Of a stretch of 6,011 bases of DNA, positions 1 through 4,413 are shown in pieces (positions within the stretch are counted from its first letter, which is position 1; each line of letters starts with the position of its first letter). The notes beneath the pieces are model-generated. The model searched no databases. It was not told the origin of the DNA and worked only from the letters and a program-made list of their open reading frames with translations. This DNA comes from DAOVGU01 sp030637775 [NCBI: bacterium]. GTDB lineage: Bacteria; Ratteibacteria; UBA8468. The stretch covers positions 1 through 6,011 of the forward strand of contig DAOWFY010000040.1 of assembly GCA_030637775.1 (NCBI GenBank). The letters run 5' to 3'. The position numbers and the translations under genes are program-made.

Positions 1-867
1 GATTTCAGGGGAGGAGCCAATGAGCTTTAAATCTTTGAATTTCAAATAGTACATATAGGGTGAAGGATTGATGGAGCACAAAGCACGATAGAGATCAAAG
101 GGTTCGACGAAAATCTTTGTCTGAAATCGTTGGGAAATCACTACCTGAATAATATCGCCAGATTTAATGTACTTCTTTGCACGCTTTACCTTTTTGATGA
201 AAGAGGATTTAGAAAGATTGGAGGAGAAAGAGATTTTTTGTTTTGGGGAAGATTTAAATGGAGGAGCCAGCGGGGACTTTAACTTAGCGATGATATTGTC
301 AATTTTATCAACCGCTTTTTGGTAAGAGTTTAAGAGGTTCTCGCGATTAATGTACGCATTGGAGATAATCTTTATTTTATGCTTGAGATGATCAAAAACA
401 ACAAGTGTATCGGTAAAGATTAGATATGTCTCGGGCAGTTTCAAATCGTCAGGATTTTCCTCCGGTAACTCTTCAAAAAAACGAACGAGGTCATAACTGA
501 GATATCCTACTGCTCCCCCAAAAAATCTCGGAAGCCCTGGAACCTCCACCACCTTAAACCTTGCCAAGAGACCCTTCAAAACATCAAGTGGCTTACCTTT
601 GATCCTTTCAATCTTTCCTTTCTCCCTGATCTCAATATTTTCTCCTCTGCTCTTAAAGATAAGGAAAGGGCTATCACCTAAAAATGAGTAGCGAGCAAAT
701 TTTTCCTCTCCCTCTACGCTCTCCAAAAGGTAGTTATAGTCACCTTTCCCTAATTTCTTGAAGGCAGATACCGGCGTCTCCAGATCGGTTAAAATCTCTT
801 GTGTAATCGGAATAAGATTTCCCTTTTTTGCTAATCTTTTAAAATTTTTAAAATCGGGGTAGTACAT
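1..867 (-). CDS. trpE: Anthranilate synthase component I, 3' end cut by window edge
   Basis: TrpE converts chorismate to anthranilate, using ammonia from the glutaminase subunit TrpG; this is the first committed step of tryptophan synthesis in the cytoplasm. The frame is open from ATG at 867 to the left edge, giving 289 residues of an expected roughly 490-510. Residues about 15-165 form the N-terminal regulatory domain, with the LLES motif (47-50) linked in this family to tryptophan feedback, FGGAVGY (116-122) and YDLVRFFE (125-132). The chorismate-binding domain begins near 220, with YIKSGDIIQVVISQRF (233-248), INPSPYMYYL (266-275) and GSSPEI at the cut. LLES and NPSPY favour TrpE over PabB or isochorismate synthase. 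The start is set by the ATG that directly follows the ferredoxin stop (TAG-ATG, no spacer). No good Shine-Dalgarno precedes it, so translational coupling is likely. There is no room for a trp leader or attenuator immediately upstream. The linker near residues 197-215 is Pro/Ser/Lys-rich. trpG and other trp genes may lie beyond the left edge (inference). Confidence 0.95.
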   Translation of the reverse strand, partial: MYYPDFKNFKRLAKKGNLIPITQEILTDLETPVSAFKKLGKGDYNYLLESVEGEEKFARYSFLGDSPFLIFKSRGENIEIREKGKIERIKGKPLDVLKGLLARFKVVEVPGLPRFFGGAVGYLSYDLVRFFEELPEENPDDLKLPETYLIFTDTLVVFDHLKHKIKIISNAYINRENLLNSYQKAVDKIDNIIAKLKSPLAPPFKSSPKQKISFSSNLSKSSFIKKVKRAKKYIKSGDIIQVVISQRFQTKIFVEPFDLYRALCSINPSPYMYYLKFKDLKLIGSSPEI

Positions 868-1059
868 CTATTTCTCGGATACACTGAGTGCCTCATTGGG
901 ACAGGCTTCAACACAGCTATTGCAGCCATCACACTTCTCTGGATGAACAATTTTTACCACATCATCGGTCATCTCCAGGACATCTTTCTCGCAGGCATCC
1001 ACGCAGACTCCGCAACCAACACATTCTTCCTCATTCAATTTAACTTTTTTTTCTGCCAT
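868..1059 (-). CDS. Small 2x[4Fe-4S] ferredoxin
   Basis: This is a 63-residue soluble electron carrier of the clostridial-type (bacterial 2x[4Fe-4S]) ferredoxin family. It has two cluster motifs: C13-x2-C16-x2-C19-x3-C23 and C43-x2-C46-x2-C49-x3-C53-P54. In such folds the fourth cysteine of each motif ligates the other cluster. The usual Pro after the fourth Cys is kept in the second motif but is Glu24 in the first. The length fits the family and there is no signal peptide. The ATG at 1059 is chosen because a strong purine-rich ribosome binding site (1066-1071) sits 6 nt upstream. The stop directly abuts the trpE start, so the two are almost certainly cotranscribed. The gltD-like gene lies 79 bp upstream and is the most plausible redox partner, since TrpE needs no electrons; this pairing is inference. 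The protein could equally serve pyruvate:ferredoxin oxidoreductase or other enzymes elsewhere. Confidence 0.95.
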   Translation of the reverse strand: MAEKKVKLNEEECVGCGVCVDACEKDVLEMTDDVVKIVHPEKCDGCNSCVEACPNEALSVSEK

Positions 1060-1065
1060 TTCCTT

Positions 1066-1071
1066 CTCCTT
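1066..1071 (-). promoter_or_regulatory. Ribosome binding site of the ferredoxin gene
   Basis: On the minus strand the sequence GAAAGGAGAAGGAA precedes the ferredoxin ATG. The AAGGAG core lies 6 nt from the start codon. It is the strongest Shine-Dalgarno sequence in the window, and it supports this start and independent loading of ribosomes on the ferredoxin-trpE pair. Confidence 0.85.
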
Positions 1072-1085
1072 TCATCAGTAAGGTA

Positions 1086-1129
1086 GGAGATGACTGGGGT
1101 TTGTAAGCGAACAAACTTTAGTCATCTCT
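1086..1129. repeat. Dispersed palindromic repeat, copy 1 (44 bp)
   Basis: This near-perfect hairpin sequence lies between the gltD-like gene and the ferredoxin gene. Arm GAGATGACT at 1087-1095 pairs with AGTCATCTC at 1120-1128, and the stem continues through GGGGTTTGT (1096-1104) against ACAAACTTT (1111-1119). The 6-nt loop is AAGCGA. Read as + strand RNA, all 18 positions pair, three as G-U wobbles. Read as the minus-strand mRNA, those three become A-C mismatches forming an internal loop. A second copy at 2625-2666 is identical except for a 2-nt deletion in the loop. No T-run follows on either strand, so it is not a standard intrinsic terminator. It starts about 10 nt past the gltD stop. It may be a REP-like or MITE-like element; its function is unknown. 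Confidence 0.85.
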
Positions 1130-1138
1130 AATCTCATT

Positions 1139-2560
1139 TTATCTCTTCTGACAATATTTATCAATTGCTCGGGCAGCCTTCTTCCCTGCCCCCATCGCCG
1201 AGATAACGGTGGCGGCTCCGGTAGCAATATCCCCTCCAGCAAAGAGGCCCGGCACATTTGTTTCTCCGGTCTCTTCATTGACGATGATATTGCCAATTCT
1301 GCCGGTCTTCAGACCAGAGGTACTTTGCGGTACCAAGGGGTTAGGTCTTTGTCCAATGGCAATCACCACCGTATCAAAGGGAAGAGAGAATTCTGAACCC
1401 TTTATGGGAACGGGGCGAGGTCTACCAGAGCTATCAGGAGAACCCAATTTCATCTTAATAAGTTCTATTCCCTTTACCCAATTTTTTTTATCTCCTAAAA
1501 TTTCAATAGGAGCTACCAAAAAATAGAATTTTATTCCTTCCTCCCTTGCATTCTCATACTCCTCTCTTCTTGCCGGCATCTCCTCTTCACTACGACGATA
1601 AAGCACCGCTACTTTGCTACCCATCCGCAGAGCCGCTCGGGCTGAGTCCATCGCCACATTGCCTCCACCAATTACGGCTACGTTCTTGCCAATGTTAAGC
1701 GGAGTTTCATATTCGGGAAAGAGGTATGATTTCATAAGATTTGTCCGGATCAAGAATTCATTGGCTGAATAGACCCGATTAAGCCATTCTCCTTCTATTC
1801 CCAAGAACATCGGCAAGCCTGCTCCTGTCCCTACAAAGACCGCCAAGAATCCTTGAGAAAAAAGCTCCTCGATAGTAAATATCTTTCCGATGACCATATC
1901 GGTTTTAATCTCCGCACCCAAATCCTTAATCGAGGCAATTTCCTCCTCTACTATCTTTTTAGGCAATCTAAATTCAGGAATACCATAGAAAAGCACCCCT
2001 CCTGGAAGATGAAGGGATTCAAAGACGGTTACCGAATAACCTGCCTTGGCTAAATCTGCAGCACAGGTCAGTCCCGCCGGTCCCGAGCCAATCACAGCAA
2101 TCTGACACGAAGTGTCACCCTGAGCCCTTGGCGAAGGGTCTCTGAGATTCTTCGCTTCGCTCAGAACGACTTCGTCGTTTTTCCTCTCCCAATCGGCAGC
2201 AAACCTCTCCAATGCTCCAATCGCTACAGGCCTCTCTTTTTTTGCCAAGATACAGGTCTTTTCGCACTGGTCCTCCTGGGGGCAGACCCGACCGCAAATG
2301 CCAGGAAGACTATTCTTCTCCTTTAAAGTGGCAATAGCCTGGCTAAAGTTAGAATCTCTGATTTCTTTAATAAATTTTGGAATATCGATCTCCACCGGGC
2401 AACCCTCAATACAGAACGCTTTTTTACACTGAAGGCAGCGAGCGGCTTCCCGAACTGCCTGCTCTTTGCTATATCCAAGGGCTACCTCATTGAAATTCCT
2501 GATACGAACTTTTGGATCCTGCTTGGGCATCGGCTCTCTGCCATGTTTTACAGTAACCAT
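1139..2560 (-). CDS. gltD: GltD-type Fe-S flavoprotein oxidoreductase (glutamate synthase small-chain family)
   Basis: This family moves electrons between NAD(P)H, FAD and [4Fe-4S] clusters, as the beta subunit of NADPH glutamate synthase, as the stand-alone archaeal-type GltA, or as NfnB/sulfide dehydrogenase. The protein is 473 residues. The N-terminal Fe-S domain has C42-x2-C45-x4-C50-x3-C54 and C89-x3-C93-x5-C99-x3-C103. The FAD Rossmann motif GSGPAG is at 158-163. The NADPH-binding GGGNVA is at 298-303, followed by YRRSEEEMPARREE (321-334). The C-terminal FAD segment NVPGLFAGGDIATGAA spans about 435-450. Residues 128-152 are encoded by a 75-bp palindromic insert (see repeat), in the linker between the Fe-S and FAD domains, so no catalytic motif is hit. 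No glutamate synthase large subunit or NfnA-like gene adjoins, so the exact reaction is open. The start is uncertain: ATG at 2560 lacks a ribosome binding site, while ATG at 2530 (Met11) has only a weak GAGAG. The PMP-QDPKVR segment at 10-18 resembles family N-termini. Family confidence is high; substrate confidence is low. Confidence 0.93.
   Translation of the reverse strand: MVTVKHGREPMPKQDPKVRIRNFNEVALGYSKEQAVREAARCLQCKKAFCIEGCPVEIDIPKFIKEIRDSNFSQAIATLKEKNSLPGICGRVCPQEDQCEKTCILAKKERPVAIGALERFAADWERKNDEVVLSEAKNLRDPSPRAQGDTSCQIAVIGSGPAGLTCAADLAKAGYSVTVFESLHLPGGVLFYGIPEFRLPKKIVEEEIASIKDLGAEIKTDMVIGKIFTIEELFSQGFLAVFVGTGAGLPMFLGIEGEWLNRVYSANEFLIRTNLMKSYLFPEYETPLNIGKNVAVIGGGNVAMDSARAALRMGSKVAVLYRRSEEEMPARREEYENAREEGIKFYFLVAPIEILGDKKNWVKGIELIKMKLGSPDSSGRPRPVPIKGSEFSLPFDTVVIAIGQRPNPLVPQSTSGLKTGRIGNIIVNEETGETNVPGLFAGGDIATGAATVISAMGAGKKAARAIDKYCQKR
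2104..2178. repeat. In-frame palindromic repeat insert inside the gltD-like gene
   Basis: This 75-bp stretch is four consecutive small hairpins. GACAC/GTGTC (2104-2116, loop GAA) and ACGAC/GTCGT (2166-2178, loop TTC) form the two ends. Between them are CCCTT/AAGGG (2125-2138) and TCTGAG/CTCAGA (2141-2165). The two end hairpins are similar in form, and the ends share inverted ACGAAGT/ACTTCGT. Its length is a multiple of three and it stays open in the gltD frame, encoding roughly Asn128-Cys152 with the core peptide LSEAKNLRDPSPRAQGD. From memory, the GAGCGAAGCGAAGAATCT core resembles intergenic repeats common in genomes of uncultured and anaerobic bacteria; I could not search for this. The insert falls in the variable linker before the FAD domain, where it would be tolerated. 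Confidence 0.75.
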
Positions 2561-2573
2561 AGATTACACAGAT
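2555..2573. repeat. Repeat-like motif overlapping the gltD start
   Basis: On the minus strand this reads ATCTGTGTAATCTATGGTT, with an internal near-duplication (ATCTGTG and ATCTATG). It resembles, from memory, a short intergenic repeat seen in many bacterial genomes with the form ATCTGTGTAATCTGTGG. The candidate gltD start ATG at 2558-2560 lies inside it, which weakens the case for that start. The identification rests on recall rather than a second copy in this window. Confidence 0.35.
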
Positions 2574-2624
2574 AAAAAATAGTAAATATTCACCAAACCA
2601 TGTCACTAAGGACAAGAAATTGCA

Positions 2625-2666
2625 GGAGATGACTGGGGTTTGAGCGAACAAACTTTAGTCATCTCT
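2625..2666. repeat. Dispersed palindromic repeat, copy 2 (42 bp)
   Basis: This is the second copy of the element at 1086-1129, in the same orientation, again at the 3' end of a gene. Arms 2626-2642 and 2649-2665 form a 17-bp stem on the + strand with three G-U pairs and the loop AGCGAA. The only difference from copy 1 is the loss of two loop bases. It overlaps the last codons and stop of nadB: the TGA at 2659-2661 is part of the conserved GAGATGACT arm on the minus strand. The rest of the 98-bp nadB-gltD spacer holds only a weak TGTC/GACA inverted repeat at 2601-2614, the motif at 2555-2573 and AT-rich sequence. No clear promoter is visible. Confidence 0.85.
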
Positions 2667-4251
2667 TAATGATGGTGTTCTTCCTCCATTTTTTCTCGTC
2701 CTTTTCTGGGAAATCAAGTCGAAAATGAGCCCCTCTACTCTCCTGCCGCTTCAGCGCACTCTCGGTAATAAGAAAGGAGGTAATCAACATATTCTGCATT
2801 TCCCATCCTCTGAGAGTCGTGCGTAATGTCCTTAAAGCATACTTTTGCCAAAAGCGAATCTTCTGTAGCGCCTCCTCCAATCCATTTTTCTCTCGCTCAA
2901 TTCCTACATTCCTCCACATCAAAACACGTAAGGACCTCTTAAGATCAGAAAGGTCAAAATGTTTTCTTTCCTCCCATCTCCCGGAAAAGGAAATCTGAGG
3001 AATTTTAATGCCTTTTTTCTCTATGCTTTTCCCCGCATTCCTTCCCGCACGATAACCAAAAACAAGGCATTCCAATAAGGAATTGCTTGCCAATCGATTA
3101 GCACCATGAATGCCACCCTCGGCTGTCTCTCCACAGGCATAGAGGTTTTCAATATTTGTTCTGCCGGTTAAGTCTATTTTGATTCCACCCATAAGATAAT
3201 GGGCGGCAGGACGCACAGGAATAGGATCTTTGGTGATCTCTAAACCATAATCGGAACAGACCCTTCTGATATGTGGAAAACGTTTCTTGGTGAATCCTTC
3301 ATTGAAGGAGGTCAAATCCAAATAAACACAGTTGCCTTTGGTTTTCTTCATTTCATTCAAAATTGCTCTGCTAACGACATCCCGGGAAGCAAGCTCGGCA
3401 AGTTTATGATAATGTTGCATAAACCGTTTCCCTTTTTTATTAACAAGGATTGCTCCTTCTCCTCTTGTTGATTCAGAAATGAGAAATCTTGGAGTACCGG
3501 CAAGGTAAAGGGCGGTGGGATGAAATTGAAAAAATTCTAAGTTAGATAGAGTCGCTCCGGCACGATAAGCAATCGCCAAACTATCTCCCGTGGAAACAGA
3601 GGGATTGGTCGTTTCCTGGTAGAGTTGACCCGCCCCCCCGGTAGCTAAGATAACCTTTTTGGCAATGATCGCCTTTATCTCCTTTTTAATACCATCAAAG
3701 ATTATCGCGCCAAAAACTTCCCCTCCCTGATGAAGAAGATCAATGAGAAAGAGGTTTTTAATAATGCGGATCGCGGGATTTCTTCTCACCTCCTCCAAGA
3801 GAACTCTCTCTATCTCTTTACCGGTAGCATCTCCTCGGGCATGAATGACTCTACCTCTTGAATGGGCACCCTCTTTAGAAAAACTAATTTTTCCTTTTAT
3901 ATGATCAAAATTTGCTCCTTTTTCGATTAAATCCTTTACCCGCCTGACACCTTCTCTTACCAATAGTTCTACCGCAGTCCTATGCGAAAGACCCTCTCCA
4001 CACCTGAGGGTATCTTCAAGATGAAGTTTCCAGCTGTCCTCTCTTTTTAAAGTAACAGCGATACCTCCCTGAGCATTGGAAGAAGCATTCTCATCTATCT
4101 TACCTTTAGTAATAATTAAGATCTTACCGTAGTCGGAAGCAGCGAGCCCACTGGTGAGACCAGCAACTCCACTGCCAACTATCAGAATATCGGTTTTTAG
4201 TTGGGAAAGATGGGAAAGATTAAAATTAATCAGATAATCCGGAACAATCAT
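2659..4251 (-). CDS. nadB: L-aspartate oxidase
   Basis: NadB oxidises L-aspartate to iminoaspartate, which NadA condenses to quinolinate for NAD synthesis; oxygen or fumarate can reoxidise its FAD. The protein is 530 residues, full length for the family. The FAD motif GSGVAG is at 26-31, SSNAQGGIAV at 57-66 and EGAHSRGRVIHARGDATG at 127-144. HPTALY starts at His244 and SRDVVSRAI carries Arg290. HYLMGGI starts at His351, and GETAEGGIHGANRLASNSLLE spans 374-394 with Arg386. His244, Arg290, His351 and Arg386 match the active-site residues reported for the E. coli enzyme, even in numbering. The C-terminal helical domain ends with ESRGAHFRLDFPE (504-516). These features separate it from succinate dehydrogenase and fumarate reductase flavoproteins. 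The start is ATG at 4251, with an in-frame TGA two codons upstream and GGGAG 11 nt before it. The stop lies inside palindromic repeat copy 2, so the last residues (KR) are repeat-encoded. nadA and nadC are not adjacent. The cellular electron acceptor would be fumarate if the host is anaerobic (inference). Confidence 0.97.
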   Translation of the reverse strand: MIVPDYLINFNLSHLSQLKTDILIVGSGVAGLTSGLAASDYGKILIITKGKIDENASSNAQGGIAVTLKREDSWKLHLEDTLRCGEGLSHRTAVELLVREGVRRVKDLIEKGANFDHIKGKISFSKEGAHSRGRVIHARGDATGKEIERVLLEEVRRNPAIRIIKNLFLIDLLHQGGEVFGAIIFDGIKKEIKAIIAKKVILATGGAGQLYQETTNPSVSTGDSLAIAYRAGATLSNLEFFQFHPTALYLAGTPRFLISESTRGEGAILVNKKGKRFMQHYHKLAELASRDVVSRAILNEMKKTKGNCVYLDLTSFNEGFTKKRFPHIRRVCSDYGLEITKDPIPVRPAAHYLMGGIKIDLTGRTNIENLYACGETAEGGIHGANRLASNSLLECLVFGYRAGRNAGKSIEKKGIKIPQISFSGRWEERKHFDLSDLKRSLRVLMWRNVGIEREKNGLEEALQKIRFWQKYALRTLRTTLRGWEMQNMLITSFLITESALKRQESRGAHFRLDFPEKDEKKWRKNTIIKR

Positions 4252-4262
4252 TTTTCATCTTT

Positions 4263-4267
4263 CTCCC
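4263..4267 (-). promoter_or_regulatory. Probable ribosome binding site of nadB
   Basis: GGGAG on the minus strand lies 11 nt before the nadB ATG, slightly far but the only candidate. An out-of-frame ATG sits between it and the start (ATGAAAAATG). That would open a 10-codon mini-ORF overlapping the nadB start, which might lower initiation. Confidence 0.5.
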
Positions 4268-4274
4268 AAGGCAA

Positions 4275-4405
4275 GGAAGTTTCCTGAAGCGTGCCTTGTT
4301 AGCGACGAGCGGGCACGGTGTCCGCCAAAGGCGGACGAGTGAGGAGCAACGAGAGTGCAGATTCCCTCGCCGGGGAAATCAAACGTGCCGCTGAAGGGAA
4401 CTTCC
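4275..4405. repeat. Hairpin-rich spacer element with imperfect terminal inverted repeats
   Basis: Most of the ilvD-nadB spacer is one structured block that looks more GC-rich than its flanks. Its ends resemble each other in inverted orientation: GGAAGTTTCCTGAAGCG at 4275-4291 against GGAAGTTCCCTTCAGCG on the minus strand at the other end, about 14 of 17 matching by eye. Inside are three hairpins: CGTGCC/GGCACG (4290-4317), GTCCGCC/GGCGGAC (4320-4336) and GATTCCC/GGGAAATC with one bulge (4360-4380). No target-site duplication is evident, no protein frame is convincing, and no T-run follows any stem. It could be a non-autonomous repeat of the genome or a transcript-processing or insulating structure. 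Confidence 0.5.
4320..4336. other. Perfect 7-bp hairpin in the ilvD-nadB spacer
   Basis: GTCCGCC and GGCGGAC flank a 3-nt loop, giving a very stable GC-rich stem. It lies 77 bp past the ilvD stop in transcription order. The sequence after it on the minus strand is ACACCGTGCCC, with no U-tract, so a standard intrinsic terminator is not supported. Confidence 0.6.
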
Positions 4406-4413
4406 GAGCCTCC

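Noticed and set aside
9-270. GGAGGAGCCA occurs twice, near 11 and near 260.
   Set aside because: Only 10 bp are shared, inside trpE in different reading frames (GSSPE and LAPPF); this is expected by chance.
1086-1129. Palindrome as a rho-independent terminator of gltD.
   Set aside because: The stem is long, but no U-tract follows on either strand, and the downstream ferredoxin has no visible promoter of its own.
1075-1296. Open frame of 73 codons on the minus strand overlapping the gltD 3' end and repeat copy 1.
   Set aside because: It is out of frame with gltD, whose C-terminal motifs are intact through the same bases; it is a shadow frame.
1853-2053. Short + strand open frames inside gltD, nadB and ilvD (for example 1853-2053, 3271-3471, 5369-5632).
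   Set aside because: All lie antisense to genes with intact conserved motifs, and none shows a ribosome binding site or a recognisable domain.
2561-2624. Possible promoter before gltD: TTGTCC with AT-rich sequence downstream.
   Set aside because: No -10 hexamer close to TATAAT is found at 16-18 bp spacing; AT-richness alone is not enough.
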